In this document: positions 7,459-16,203 of the stretch, one piece after another
How positions within the stretch are numbered: position 1 is the stretch's first letter
Layout of the letters: each line of letters starts with the position of its first letter
NCBI GenBank assembly: GCA_035650275.1
Contig: DASRHY010000106.1
Coordinates: 56,712 to 120,711, forward strand
Direction: 5' to 3'
Length of the DNA stretch: 64,000 bases
Source: DASRHY01 sp035650275
Lineage (GTDB): Bacteria > Actinomycetota > Actinomycetes > Propionibacteriales > Kribbellaceae
Translations under genes and position numbers: made by a program
Notes under the pieces: model-generated
The model's database searches: none
What the model was told of the DNA's origin: nothing
The model's input: only the letters and a program-made list of their open reading frames with translations

Positions 7459-9846
7459 CTATTCGGCCAGGCCGGCCCGGCGGAGTGCGTCAGCCATCGC
7501 GCCTTCGGGGGCCGGGGCACGGCGGCCACGGTCCGGTCCGTCGGAGCGTTGCCGCGGCTGACGGCTCCCGCCCCGCTTGCCGCCCTGCTTGCCGCCCTGC
7601 TGGCCGCCTGGCTTGCCGGCTGACTTGGCGCCCGCCTGCCGGGCGGAGGGACGGTCGCCCTTGTCCTTGGCTCCGGGGAGCTCGTCGTCCAGGCGCAGGG
7701 TGAGCGAGATCCGCTGCCGGGGTACGTCGACCTCGAGCACCTTGACGATGACGATGTCGCCGGGCTTGACCACCTCGCGCGGGTCCTTGACGAACGTCTT
7801 CGACAACGCCGAGACGTGCGCGAGCCCGTCCTGGTGCACGCCGACGTCGATGAACGCGCCGAACGCGGCCACGTTGGTGACCACGCCTTCGAGCCGCATA
7901 CCCGGCTTCAGGTCGCCGATCTTCTCGACACCCTCGGCGAACGTCGCGGTCTTGAACGCCGGTCGCGGGTCCCGGCCCGGCTTGTCCAGCTCGGCCAGGA
8001 TGTCGGTCACTGTCGGCAGCCCGAACGTGTCGTCGACGAAGTCGGCCGGCTTCAGCGCCTGCAGCGTCCGGCTGTTCCCGATCAGCTGGCGCAGCTCGCC
8101 GCCGGTGCTGGCCAGGATGCGCCGTACGACGGGGTAGGCCTCGGGGTGCACGCTGGAGGAGTCCAGCGGGTCGTCGCCGGAGATCCGCAGGAAGCCCGCG
8201 CACTGCTCGAATGCCTTCGCACCGAGCCGCGGCACCTCCTTCAGCGCTGTGCGGGTGCGGAACGGACCGTACCGGTCGCGGTGGCCGACGATGTTCTCGG
8301 CCAGGCCCGCGGTGACACCGGAGACCCGGGTGAGCAGCGGCACCGACGCGGTGTTGACGTCGACGCCGACCGCGTTCACGCAGTCCTCGACCACGGCATC
8401 CAGCGAGCGCGACAGCGACGACTCGGGCAGGTCGTGCTGGTACTGGCCGACGCCGATCGACTTCGGGTCGATCTTGACCAGCTCGGCCAGCGGGTCCTGC
8501 AGCCGGCGGGCGATCGACACCGCACCGCGCAGTGACACGTCCAGCCCGGGCAGCTCCTCCGACGCGTACGCCGACGCCGAGTACACCGACGCACCGGCCT
8601 CGGACACCACGATCTTGGTCAGCCCCTGCTGCCGGGCGACCAGCTCCGCCGCGAGCTTATCGGTCTCGCGGGACGCCGTGCCGTTGCCGATGGCAACCAG
8701 CTCGACGCTGTGCTGCGCGGCCAGCTCGGTGAGTGTGTCGAGGGCGCGGTCCCACTGGTTCTGCGGCTGGTGCGGGTGGATCACGTCGGTGGCGACCACC
8801 TTGCCGGTGGCGTCGACGACTGCGACCTTCACCCCGGTCCGGAAGCCCGGGTCCAGGCCCATCGTCGTACGGGCTCCGGCAGGCGCCGCGAGCAGCAGGT
8901 CGCGCAGGTTGGCAGCGAACACCCGGACCGCCTCGTCGGCGGCGTGCTGCCGCAGCCGGGTCCGTACGTCGATGCCGAGGTGCACCAAGATCTTGGTCCG
9001 CCAGGCCCAGCGGACGGTGTCGACCAGCCAGCCGTCGGCGGCCCGGCCGCGGTTCGCGATGCCGAACCGGGCCGCGATCCGGGTCTCGTACGCCGTCGGC
9101 CCGCCCTCGGTCGGCGTACCCTCCGGCTCGATCGTCAGCGCCAGCACGTCCTCGGCCTCGCCACGGAACATCGCCAGGATCCGGTGCGACGGCATCGAGC
9201 CGAAGCCCTCGGAGAAGTCGAAGTAGTCGGCGAACTTCGCGCCGGCGGTCTCCTTGCCGTCGCGGACCTTGGCGGCCAGCCGGCCGTCGGACCAGAGCTT
9301 GTCGCGCAGCTCGCCGATCAGGTCCGCGTCCTCGGCGAAGCGTTCGACCAGGATCGCGCGGGCGCCGTCCAGCGCGGCAGGGGCGTCGGCGACACCCTTC
9401 GACGGGTCGGCGAACACGGCGGCCGCGGCCTGCGGGTCGGTGTCCGGGTTGTTGAGCAGGCCGTCGGCGAGCGGTTCCAGTCCCGCCTCACGGGCGATCT
9501 GCGCCTTGGTCCGGCGCTTCGGCTTGTACGGCAGGTAGATGTCCTCGAGCCGGGCCTTGGTGTCCGCGGCGAGGATCTGCGCCTCTAGCCCGTCGTCCAG
9601 CTTGCCCTGCTCGCGGATCGAGTCGAGCACCGCGGTACGGCGCTCGTCCAGCTCGCGCAGGTACCGCAACCGCTCCTCCAGCTGTCGCAGCTGCGCGTCG
9701 TCGAGCATGCCGGTGACCTCTTTGCGGTACCTCGCGATGAACGGCACCGTCGACCCCTCGTCGAGCAGCCGTACCGCCGCCGTGACCTGCCCCTCGCGGA
9801 TCGCGAGCTCGTCTGCGATCCGCTGCTCGACCGACCTCAAACCCAC
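7459..9846 (-). CDS. tex: Tex family RNA-binding transcription accessory protein
   Basis: A 795-residue protein. The order is an N-terminal helical domain (EQRIADELAIREGQVTAAVRLLDEGSTVPFIARYRKE), a YqgF/RuvC-like domain (TTMGLDPGFRTGVKVAVVD), the CVNAVGVDVNTAS element with helix-hairpin-helix repeats (VSGVTAGLAENIVGHRD), and a C-terminal S1 domain (GMRLEGVVTNVAAFGAFIDVGVHQDGLAHVS). A low-complexity Gly/Gln/Arg tail follows. Tex acts on RNA polymerase/nucleic acid and affects transcription fidelity and stress survival. The GTG at 9846 after GGATGAGGGT is preferred to upstream in-frame starts. Confidence 0.93.
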   Translation of the reverse strand: MGLRSVEQRIADELAIREGQVTAAVRLLDEGSTVPFIARYRKEVTGMLDDAQLRQLEERLRYLRELDERRTAVLDSIREQGKLDDGLEAQILAADTKARLEDIYLPYKPKRRTKAQIAREAGLEPLADGLLNNPDTDPQAAAAVFADPSKGVADAPAALDGARAILVERFAEDADLIGELRDKLWSDGRLAAKVRDGKETAGAKFADYFDFSEGFGSMPSHRILAMFRGEAEDVLALTIEPEGTPTEGGPTAYETRIAARFGIANRGRAADGWLVDTVRWAWRTKILVHLGIDVRTRLRQHAADEAVRVFAANLRDLLLAAPAGARTTMGLDPGFRTGVKVAVVDATGKVVATDVIHPHQPQNQWDRALDTLTELAAQHSVELVAIGNGTASRETDKLAAELVARQQGLTKIVVSEAGASVYSASAYASEELPGLDVSLRGAVSIARRLQDPLAELVKIDPKSIGVGQYQHDLPESSLSRSLDAVVEDCVNAVGVDVNTASVPLLTRVSGVTAGLAENIVGHRDRYGPFRTRTALKEVPRLGAKAFEQCAGFLRISGDDPLDSSSVHPEAYPVVRRILASTGGELRQLIGNSRTLQALKPADFVDDTFGLPTVTDILAELDKPGRDPRPAFKTATFAEGVEKIGDLKPGMRLEGVVTNVAAFGAFIDVGVHQDGLAHVSALSKTFVKDPREVVKPGDIVIVKVLEVDVPRQRISLTLRLDDELPGAKDKGDRPSARQAGAKSAGKPGGQQGGKQGGKRGGSRQPRQRSDGPDRGRRAPAPEGAMADALRRAGLAE

Positions 9847-9946
9847 ACCCTCATCCTCTCCTGCGACCGACCGCGCACAGCAGTCCGGACCCGCATTCTG
9901 CCCGGTCCGCACCGACACCGCTCACCCCCATCCACAGGTCGAGCCG

Positions 9947-10354
9947 CTACTTGCCGAGGATGTCCAGGTAGTGCTGGTTGTACATCACGCCGAGCACGTT
10001 CCCGAACGGGTCGACGACGGAGGCGGTGACGAAACCGGGACCGTGCTCGGTGATCGGCGTGTGCTCCTTCGCGCCGAGCGAGATCAGCCGGTCGAGCGTG
10101 GCCTGGAGGTCGTCGACGTGCCAGTGGATCACCGCGCCGCCCGCCGGCTCGGTACGCGCGCCGTGCGGCGCGAAGCGGCGGTTGATGATGCCCAGCTCGT
10201 GCTCGTAGTCGCCGATCCGGAACTCCAGGTACGCCGTCTCGTCGCCGGCGGAGCGGTCGAAGTACGGCTCGATCCCGAGCAGCTCGGAGTACCACTTCTT
10301 GGCGGCGTCCATGTCGTCGGCGAAGAAGCTGACGGTGGTGAGTCCTCGCAACAT
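9947..10354 (-). CDS. VOC family (glyoxalase/bleomycin-resistance-like) protein
   Basis: A 135-residue protein with two beta-alpha-beta-beta-beta modules: MLRGLTTVSFFADDMDAAKKWYSELLG, then VIHWHVDDLQATLDRLISLGA and VDPFGNVLGVMYN. Metal-ligand candidates include the His in IHWHVDD and acidic residues on the paired strands. Substrate unknown. ATG at 10354 follows AAAGGGACA. It is divergent from a WYL-type regulator that probably controls it through the palindrome between them. Confidence 0.85.
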   Translation of the reverse strand: MLRGLTTVSFFADDMDAAKKWYSELLGIEPYFDRSAGDETAYLEFRIGDYEHELGIINRRFAPHGARTEPAGGAVIHWHVDDLQATLDRLISLGAKEHTPITEHGPGFVTASVVDPFGNVLGVMYNQHYLDILGK

Positions 10355-10404
10355 CGTGCTGTCCCTTTCGTCGTGGCCCGAGTTCTTGATCATCATGCGC
10401 CACT

Positions 10405-10429
10405 AAAGTGCTCATCTACTGAGCACTTT
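10405..10429. promoter_or_regulatory. palindromic operator between VOC gene and WYL regulator
   Basis: Arms AAAGTGCTCA (10405-10414) and TGAGCACTTT (10420-10429) are exact reverse complements around TCTAC. The site lies 19 bases before the regulator start and 50 bases before the VOC start, which fits an autoregulated divergon. It is AT-rich compared with the surroundings. Confidence 0.7.
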
Positions 10430-10448
10430 CTCGGGCAAACTGTGAGAC

Positions 10449-11393
10449 ATGCGTGCGGACCGGTTGGTGGCCATCCTGCTGCTGATGCAGTCCCGCGGCC
10501 GGGTGACGGCGGCCCAGGTCGCGGACGAGCTGGAGATCTCGGTCGCCACCGCCCGGCGCGACCTGGAGGCGCTGTCCACGGCCGGCGTCCCGGTGTACCC
10601 GCAGCCCGGGCGGGGCGGCGGCTGGCAGCTGCTCGGCGGCGCGCGGACCGACCTGAGCGGGCTGACCGCGACCGAGGCGCAGGCGCTGTTCCTGCTCGCC
10701 GGCCCTTCCGCGTCAGTCGTACCGGAGGCCAAGTCGGCGCTGCGGAAGCTGGTCCGGGCGCTGCCCGACACATTCCGGGCCGATGCCGAGGCAGCCGCCG
10801 ACGCGGTGGTGATCGACCCGTCCAAGTGGGGTGACCACAACACCGGCCGGCCACCGCTGGTCGAGCTGTTGCAGGCCGCCGTCGTACGCCGGCGCAAGGT
10901 CCGGCTGACCTATCCCAAGCGCGGTCGCGGGAACACCGGGCGGCTGGTCGAGCCGTGGGGCCTGGTCGACAAGAACGAGGTCTGGTACCTGATCGCCGGG
11001 ACCGAGGACGGCCAGCGCACGTTCCGGGTCGACCGGGTGGTCGACGCCACCGTCACCGACCTGGAGGCGGCACGGCCGGACGACTTCGAGCTGTCCGCGG
11101 CCTGGCGGCAGGTGGTCGACCGGGTGGAGCATCAGCTCCGCTCCGGGCTGGAGGCGACGGTGCTGGTCGAGCAGCGGCTGCTCTGGGTGCTGCAGCGGCA
11201 GTTCGGGCGGCAGCACGAGGTCGAGGGCCCGGTGGTCGACGGCCGGATCCGGGTCCGGGTGACCGCGCCGACCGCGACGATGATCGCGCAGTACCTGGCC
11301 GGCTGGGGTACCTCGATCGAGGTCACCGGCCCCGAGGAGGTGCACGCCGAGCTGGCCCGGATCGGAGCCGAGCTGGTCGCGCGGTACGGCTAA
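10449..11393 (+). CDS. YafY/WYL-domain transcriptional regulator
   Basis: A 314-residue protein. The N-terminal winged HTH of the HTH_11 type (RADRLVAILLLMQSRGRVTAAQVADELEISVATARRDLEAL) is followed by GVPVYPQPGRGGGWQLL and a WYL domain (RLVEPWGLVDKNEVWYLIAGTEDGQRTFRVDRV). A C-terminal WCX extension reads LLWVLQRQFG...VTAPTATMIAQYLAGWG. WYL domains sense ligands, often nucleotides or ssDNA. It probably controls itself and the divergent VOC gene. ATG at 10449; no other start is plausible. Confidence 0.9.
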   Translation: MRADRLVAILLLMQSRGRVTAAQVADELEISVATARRDLEALSTAGVPVYPQPGRGGGWQLLGGARTDLSGLTATEAQALFLLAGPSASVVPEAKSALRKLVRALPDTFRADAEAAADAVVIDPSKWGDHNTGRPPLVELLQAAVVRRRKVRLTYPKRGRGNTGRLVEPWGLVDKNEVWYLIAGTEDGQRTFRVDRVVDATVTDLEAARPDDFELSAAWRQVVDRVEHQLRSGLEATVLVEQRLLWVLQRQFGRQHEVEGPVVDGRIRVRVTAPTATMIAQYLAGWGTSIEVTGPEEVHAELARIGAELVARYG

Positions 11394-11402
11394 GGTCTGC
11401 CC

Positions 11403-12371
11403 GTGGCCGTCACCTTGTTCACCCTCGGCGGGACGATCGCGATGGCCGGCCACTCGGCCGACCAGCCCGGGGTGGTCGCCCGGCTGACCGGTGCCGACCT
11501 GACCGCGGCGGTGCCCGGGCTCGCGGAGATCGGCCAGCACCTCGTCGTACGGGATGTGCAGGCGGTCCCCAGCGCCAGCCTGTCGTTCGCGCAGATCCTC
11601 GGCCTGGTGCGCGAGGTCGGGTCTTCCGAAGACGGCGTGGTCGTCACCCAAGGTACGGACACGGTCGAGGAGACGGCGTACCTGGCGGATCTGGTCTGGC
11701 CGCACGCCGCGCCGCTGGTCTTCACCGGGGCGATGCGGAACCCGACGCTGGCCGGCGCGGACGGCCCGGCGAACCTGCTCGCCGCGGTCCGGGTGGCGGC
11801 CTCACCGCGGGCCCGCGATCTCGGCGCGCTGCTGGTGGCGAACGACGAGATCCACGCCGCCCGCTGGGTGCGCAAGACCCACAGCACCAGTACGGCGACC
11901 TTCACCTCGCCCGACACCGGCCCGATCGGGCACGTCATCGAGGGCGAGGTCCGCATCCTCACCCGGCCCGAGCGGCGGCCCGTGCTCGGCGTACCCGCCG
12001 TGGACGGGACCCGGGTCGCGCTCTACACCGTCTCGCTCGAGGACGACGGCGCACTGCTCGACCGGGTCGCCGACACGCACCACGGGCTGGTCGTCGCGGC
12101 GTTCGGCGTCGGCCACGTCCCGGCCTCGCTGGCCCCGGTGCTCGGCGAGCTGGCCGCGCGGATCCCGGTGGTGCTGACGTCGCGGTCCGGCGGCGGCTCG
12201 GTGCTGCGGCACACGTACGGCGCGGCCGGCTCGGAGATCGACCTGCAGCGCCGCGGGCTGGTCAACGGCGGGCTGCTCGGCCCGTACAAGGCCCGGGTGC
12301 TGCTCCGGCTGCTGCTCGCCGCCGGCGCCGGCCGGGACGAGATCGCCGCGGCGTTCGCCGAGCACGGCTGA
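11403..12371 (+). CDS. L-asparaginase
   Basis: A 322-residue amidohydrolase starting at GTG 11403, nine bases after the WYL regulator stop. The first catalytic Thr lies in FTLGGTIAM (near residues 6-14) and the second in VVTQGTDTVEETAY, followed by VFTGAMRNP and the DGPANLLAA element. This is the bacterial asparaginase/glutaminase type II fold, converting asparagine to aspartate and ammonia. No signal peptide is seen, so it is cytoplasmic. It may be co-transcribed with the WYL regulator. Confidence 0.93.
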   Translation: MAVTLFTLGGTIAMAGHSADQPGVVARLTGADLTAAVPGLAEIGQHLVVRDVQAVPSASLSFAQILGLVREVGSSEDGVVVTQGTDTVEETAYLADLVWPHAAPLVFTGAMRNPTLAGADGPANLLAAVRVAASPRARDLGALLVANDEIHAARWVRKTHSTSTATFTSPDTGPIGHVIEGEVRILTRPERRPVLGVPAVDGTRVALYTVSLEDDGALLDRVADTHHGLVVAAFGVGHVPASLAPVLGELAARIPVVLTSRSGGGSVLRHTYGAAGSEIDLQRRGLVNGGLLGPYKARVLLRLLLAAGAGRDEIAAAFAEHG

Positions 12372-12374
12372 CGG

Positions 12375-12827
12375 TCAGATCAGCCACGCCCCGTCACGCA
12401 TCAGGTCCCGGCCGGCAAGCTCGTTCACCTCGCGCCAGGCCTGCAGCCGCCGCGGCCGGACGTGGAAGTAGGTGTACGGCGAGGTGTCGTCGCGCGGGTC
12501 GAACCCGGCCTTCGCGGCGAACGCGTCGCCGATCTCGGTGCTGATCTCGGCCGCCGCGATCAGCTCGACCGAACCCTCGATGAGCACCACGTCCCGGGTG
12601 TGGCCGAGGCTGACCCGGACCGTGCCGCCCGGCCGCAGGTTGCGCCCCGTCCGGCTTGCGGCCGGGGTGGAGAACAGCAGCGTGCTGCCGTCCCACCGGA
12701 ATGACAGCGGCAGCAGGTACGGCGTACCGGTCGCGTCGGCGGTCGCGACCCAGGCGTCGACGTCGTGCTCGAGCCGGTTCAGGGTGTCCTGTTTGCGCTG
12801 CTGCGCACTCCGGGCGGGCGGGTTCAT
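12375..12827 (-). CDS. pyridoxamine 5'-phosphate oxidase-like split-barrel protein
   Basis: A 150-residue flavin-binding split-barrel protein. Helix RKQDTLNRLEHDVDAWVATADATGTPYLLPLSFRWDGSTLLFSTPAASRTGRNLRPGGTVRVSLG is the PNPOx-like core. Such proteins bind FMN, F420 or heme; actinobacterial members often use F420, but the cofactor cannot be assigned. The start lies 69 bases from the divergent SigJ-like gene. Confidence 0.82.
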   Translation of the reverse strand: MNPPARSAQQRKQDTLNRLEHDVDAWVATADATGTPYLLPLSFRWDGSTLLFSTPAASRTGRNLRPGGTVRVSLGHTRDVVLIEGSVELIAAAEISTEIGDAFAAKAGFDPRDDTSPYTYFHVRPRRLQAWREVNELAGRDLMRDGAWLI

Positions 12828-12841
12828 CCGGTGCGTTCTCC

Positions 12842-12868
12842 TGTCACATCGTCGGCGATCAGTCCGTC
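12842..12868 (+). promoter_or_regulatory. ECF41-type promoter of the sigma gene
   Basis: TGTCACA at 12842-12848, a spacer of exactly 16 bases, then CGTC at 12865-12868. This matches the ECF41 target promoter I recall from the literature (TGTCACA and CGTC elements). It points at the ECF41/SigJ-type gene at 12897, with the -10 element 28 bases upstream, and suggests autoregulation. Confidence 0.75.
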
Positions 12869-12896
12869 AGTGCTATGACCGACTCTGACGGAAGGT

Positions 12897-13796
12897 GTGA
12901 CCGTGGACGATAGCGACTGGCTGGCAGCGCGGTTCGAGGAGCATCGCGGCCACCTGCGGGCGGTGGCGTACCGGATGCTCGGCTCGGTGACTGAGGCGGA
13001 CGACGCCGTGCAGGAGTCCTGGATCCGGCTCAGCCGCAGCGACACCACCGAGGTCCGGAACCTCGGCGGCTGGCTGACGACGGTGACCGCCCGGGTCTGC
13101 CTGGACATGCTCAGGTCCCGTACGTCGCGCCGGGAGGAGCCGTTCGGGCCGTACGTGCCGGACCCGATCCTGAGCCGCGAGGACGGTTCGGCCGATCCCG
13201 AGCAGCAGGCACTGCTGGCCGACTCGGTCGGGCTGGCGCTGCTGGTGGTGCTGGAGACACTGACGCCGCCGGAGCGGCTGGCGTTCGTGCTGCGGGACAT
13301 GTTCGCGTTGCCGTTCGACGAGATCGCCCCGATCGTCGGGCGGTCGCCGGAGGCGGCGCGGCAGCTGGCCAGCCGGGCCCGGCGCCGGGTCCAGGGCGCG
13401 GCGCCGGCCCCGGACCCAGACCTGTCCCGGCAGCGCGAGGTGGTGAACGCCTTCCTGGCCGCGTCCCGCGACGGCGACCTGGAGGGACTGGTCGCGGTGC
13501 TCGACCCGGATGTGGTGCTGCGCGCCGACCGCGGTCCGGTGGCAGGCGGCTCGGTGGAGGTCCGCGGCGCGGCCGCGGTGGCCGGCCAGGCGATGACCTT
13601 CGCGCGCCTCAGCCGCACGGGCATGACCTCGCTGCCGGCGCTGGTCAACGGCGCCGCGGGTATCGTCTCGCTGCACGACGGCGTACCCGTCTCGGTGCTC
13701 GCCTTCACCGTCTCCGGCGGCCGGATCGCCGAGATCGACATCCTCGCCGACGCGGAGAGATTGCGCCGGCTGGACCTGACCGTTCTGTCGGGCTGA
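12897..13796 (+). CDS. sigJ: ECF41 (SigJ-type) RNA polymerase sigma factor with SnoaL-like domain
   Basis: A 299-residue sigma factor. Region 2 is FEEHRGHLRAVAYRMLGSVTEADDAVQESWIRL (residues ~13-45) and region 4 is PPERLAFVLRDMFALPFDEIAPIVGRSPEAARQLASRARRRV. A SnoaL/NTF2-like domain fills the C-terminal third and ends VSGGRIAEIDILADAERLRRL, close to the DGGGR and NPDKL-like motifs of ECF41. In this group the fused domain controls activity in place of an anti-sigma factor. The start is GTG 12897, or GTG 12903 two codons later. Confidence 0.92.
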   Translation: MTVDDSDWLAARFEEHRGHLRAVAYRMLGSVTEADDAVQESWIRLSRSDTTEVRNLGGWLTTVTARVCLDMLRSRTSRREEPFGPYVPDPILSREDGSADPEQQALLADSVGLALLVVLETLTPPERLAFVLRDMFALPFDEIAPIVGRSPEAARQLASRARRRVQGAAPAPDPDLSRQREVVNAFLAASRDGDLEGLVAVLDPDVVLRADRGPVAGGSVEVRGAAAVAGQAMTFARLSRTGMTSLPALVNGAAGIVSLHDGVPVSVLAFTVSGGRIAEIDILADAERLRRLDLTVLSG

Positions 13797-13836
13797 GGGA
13801 GTAATGTCCTGAGTCCAGACGACTAAGGGGGTCACG

Positions 13837-14244
13837 ATGGCATCGCGCCTGAACCCGTACATCAGCTTCTCCGACAACGCGCGGGAGGCGATGGAGTTCT
13901 ACAAGGACGTGTTCGGCGGCACGCTGACGATGAACACGTTCGGCGAGTACGGCGACAAGGACGCGCCTGAGTCGAACCTGATCATGCACGGCCTGCTGGA
14001 GACCGACAACGGCTTCACGCTGATGGGCGCCGACACCCCGCCCGGGATGGAGCACAAGCCCGGCACCAACATGTCAGTGAGCCTGTCCGGTGACGACGGC
14101 GACGAGCTGCGCGGCTACTGGGACAAGCTGTCCGAGGGCGGCATGGTGACGGTCCCGCTGGAGAAGCAGATGTGGGGCGACGAGTTCGGCATGTGCGTCG
14201 ACCGGTTCGGCATCGGCTGGATGGTCAACATCAGCCAGGGCTGA
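13837..14244 (+). CDS. PhnB-like VOC protein
   Basis: A 135-residue protein beginning MASRLNPYISFSDNAREAMEFYKDVFGGTL, the PhnB/3-demethylubiquinone-type VOC opening. It continues with GFTLMGADTPPGM and ends with WGDEFGMCVDRFGIGWMVN. ATG at 13837 follows AAGGGGGT. It lies 40 bases after sigJ on the same strand and might belong to its regulon. ECF41 partners are usually carboxymuconolactone decarboxylases or oxidoreductases, so the link is tentative. Confidence 0.87.
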   Translation: MASRLNPYISFSDNAREAMEFYKDVFGGTLTMNTFGEYGDKDAPESNLIMHGLLETDNGFTLMGADTPPGMEHKPGTNMSVSLSGDDGDELRGYWDKLSEGGMVTVPLEKQMWGDEFGMCVDRFGIGWMVNISQG

Positions 14245-14982
14245 TCACGCCGGCAGGTTGCCACGGATGACGCTGTCGCGGGAGTGCACCGGGTTGCCGT
14301 CGTACGGCTCCAGTGACACGTCCACGATCGTGTAGCCCTCGGCCACCAGGTCGGCCGGGATCCGGAAGGTGCCGCCACCCTGGGCGTCCAGCACGCCAAG
14401 CGACACCATCCGGACTCCGTCGGTGTTGATCAGCCAGACCTCGTAGTAGCCCGGCGCGGCCGCGAGGCCCTGCGCCCCGACCCGCAGCTCCGGACCACCG
14501 GGCGCCTGGAACAGCTCGGCGGAGCCGTTCCCGCTCTTCCCGGCGAGCGGCTCCAGCTGGACCGTCGCGACCGGCGGCGGTGCCTCCTCGTCGTCTGTGA
14601 GAGCGGTGACCAGCCAGGTGCCGAGTACGCCGACGACCAGGCCGACCGAGGCTGCCGCGGCAAGCATCAGCCGCCGGGGGCGCGCGGCCCGTGATGTGAT
14701 GGGCATCGGCTCGACCGCCGGGGCCACCTCGTCGGACTCGTCCGCCGGGCCGACGGTCTGCAGACCCAGCTCCTCGACCACCCGGTCCCAGACCTGCGGC
14801 GGAGCGGACGTCAGGACGGCATCGGAGCGGGCGGACCGGCTGAGCTCGGCCACGTCGCGCAGCTCGTCGACCTCGGCCCGGCACTGTGCGCAACCGGACA
14901 GGTGCTCGCGCACTGCCACCTCGACCGGCTGGTCGGGATGCAGCGCGAGCTGCGCCAGCACTTCAGGCTCCAGATGCTTCAC
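14245..14982 (-). CDS. rskA: RskA-like anti-sigma factor
   Basis: A 245-residue membrane protein. The N-terminal zinc-finger anti-sigma domain carries HLSGCAQC (H-x3-C-x2-C, residues ~27-34). One transmembrane segment near residues 107-126 (MLAAAASVGLVVGVLGTWLV) separates it from an extracytoplasmic RskA-type domain (LEPLAGKSGNGSAELF, YYEVWLINTDGVRMVSLGVL, VDVSLEP). It overlaps the sigma gene upstream by 20 bases, so the pair is translationally coupled. It should hold the sigma factor until proteolysis releases it. Confidence 0.92.
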   Translation of the reverse strand: MKHLEPEVLAQLALHPDQPVEVAVREHLSGCAQCRAEVDELRDVAELSRSARSDAVLTSAPPQVWDRVVEELGLQTVGPADESDEVAPAVEPMPITSRAARPRRLMLAAAASVGLVVGVLGTWLVTALTDDEEAPPPVATVQLEPLAGKSGNGSAELFQAPGGPELRVGAQGLAAAPGYYEVWLINTDGVRMVSLGVLDAQGGGTFRIPADLVAEGYTIVDVSLEPYDGNPVHSRDSVIRGNLPA

Positions 14983-15571
14983 CAGCCACCTCCTTCAGTC
15001 GGCTACGCAGGTGCAGGAGGCCACGCCGTACGTGGCTCTTGACCGTGCCGAGCGGCATGTCGAGGCGGTTCGAGATCTGCTCGTACGTCTGGTCTTCGTA
15101 GAAGGCGAGCCTGAGGATCGTACGCCGCGGGTCACCGATCCGGTCCAGCTCGTCGGCGATCAGCAGCCGGTCCACCACGCGGTCCGCGGGCGGGGCGTCC
15201 GCACGGGGCTCCGCGGTGGTCGCCGCGTCGGCGATGCGCCGGTCCCGGTCCCGGGCGGCCAGCCGGTCGGCGATCCGGTGCTTGGCGATTCCGATCAACC
15301 AGCCGGGCAGCGCGGTCTCGGAGGGTCGCAGCGTCTCCCGGCTGCGCCAGGTGGACACGAAGACCTGCTGGGTGACCTCCTCGGCGTCGCCCCGGTCGCC
15401 CAGACGCTGCAGCGCGATCGTGAAGACCAGCGCCGACCAGCGCCGGTAGACCTCCTCGAGGACGTCCTCCTTGCCGGCCGCGAGACCGGCGGCGAGGTCC
15501 GCGACGGAGAGCACGTCGAGACCCTCACCCTTCACGCAGAGCACTCTATCCACGGACGCCCCTACGCTCAT
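14963..15571 (-). CDS. sigK: SigK-like ECF sigma factor
   Basis: A 202-residue ECF sigma factor. Region 2 runs LEEVYRRWSALVFTIALQRLGDRGDAEEVTQQVFVSTWRS and region 4 runs DELDRIGDPRRTILRLAFYEDQTYEQISNRLDMPLGTVKSHVRRGLLHLR. Pairing with an RskA-like anti-sigma and the nearby ufaA1-like/DUF1365/amine oxidase operon support a SigK-type assignment. The ATG at 15571 overlaps the sortase stop by four bases. The exact ECF group should be treated as likely, not proven. Confidence 0.9.
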   Translation of the reverse strand: MSVGASVDRVLCVKGEGLDVLSVADLAAGLAAGKEDVLEEVYRRWSALVFTIALQRLGDRGDAEEVTQQVFVSTWRSRETLRPSETALPGWLIGIAKHRIADRLAARDRDRRIADAATTAEPRADAPPADRVVDRLLIADELDRIGDPRRTILRLAFYEDQTYEQISNRLDMPLGTVKSHVRRGLLHLRSRLKEVAGEASGA

Positions 15572-16203
15572 CGGATCGGCTCGGCGCTGACGACGAGGTT
15601 GTCCTGGTAACCACCGCGGTCCCGGTCGTACTCGCCACCGCAGGTGACCACCCGCAGCATCGGCGGGCCGGAGCGGTCGAACACCTTCGCCAGCGCCAGC
15701 GACTGCTTGGAGACGCTCTCGACCCGGACCGTGCGGTACCGGACCGTGCGGTCGTTCGCGAGCCGGACGGCCAGCTCGTCACCCGGCCGAAGCTGGCTGA
15801 GCCGGACCAGCGGGCCGACTCCGTACTCGCGACTGTCCAGGTGACCGCCGAGCACGACCGAGCCCCGCGCCTCGGCGGGAGCGGGGCCGAACCGGTACCA
15901 GCCGATCGTCCGCGGGTCCGGCGGAAGTGCCATCTGCCCGTCGGCGGCCACCCCGGACGGCAGCACGGTCATCCGGATCCGCACCGTGGCGGCGACCAGC
16001 TCGACCGGACGGACCACCACCGGCCCCGCCGTCGAGGCGGGACCGGTGGGGTCCGGCGCGGGGCGCGACGCCGAGGGTTCGTCGCGGGCACCTCCCGCCG
16101 CCGGTGTGGGGGTCGTCTCGCCGGACTGCGTGACAAGTGCCGCCGCCCCGAGCGCGACCACGCCCAAGACGGCGAACACGGCGATCCGGGTACCCGGGCT
16201 CAC
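15568..16203 (-). CDS. class F sortase
   Basis: A 211-residue protein with an N-terminal membrane anchor (TRIAVFAVLGVVALGAAALV), a Pro/Thr/Ser linker to about residue 65 and a sortase domain. The catalytic His is in VVLGGHLDS, the catalytic Cys in LRVVTCGGEYD, and the Arg in DRGGYQDN. Class F sortases are the least understood actinobacterial transpeptidases. The GTG start at 16203 overlaps the DUF4397 stop by four bases. The DUF4397 protein has no clear LPXTG-like signal, so the pairing may reflect co-regulation rather than substrate and enzyme. Confidence 0.9.
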   Translation of the reverse strand: MSPGTRIAVFAVLGVVALGAAALVTQSGETTPTPAAGGARDEPSASRPAPDPTGPASTAGPVVVRPVELVAATVRIRMTVLPSGVAADGQMALPPDPRTIGWYRFGPAPAEARGSVVLGGHLDSREYGVGPLVRLSQLRPGDELAVRLANDRTVRYRTVRVESVSKQSLALAKVFDRSGPPMLRVVTCGGEYDRDRGGYQDNLVVSAEPIR

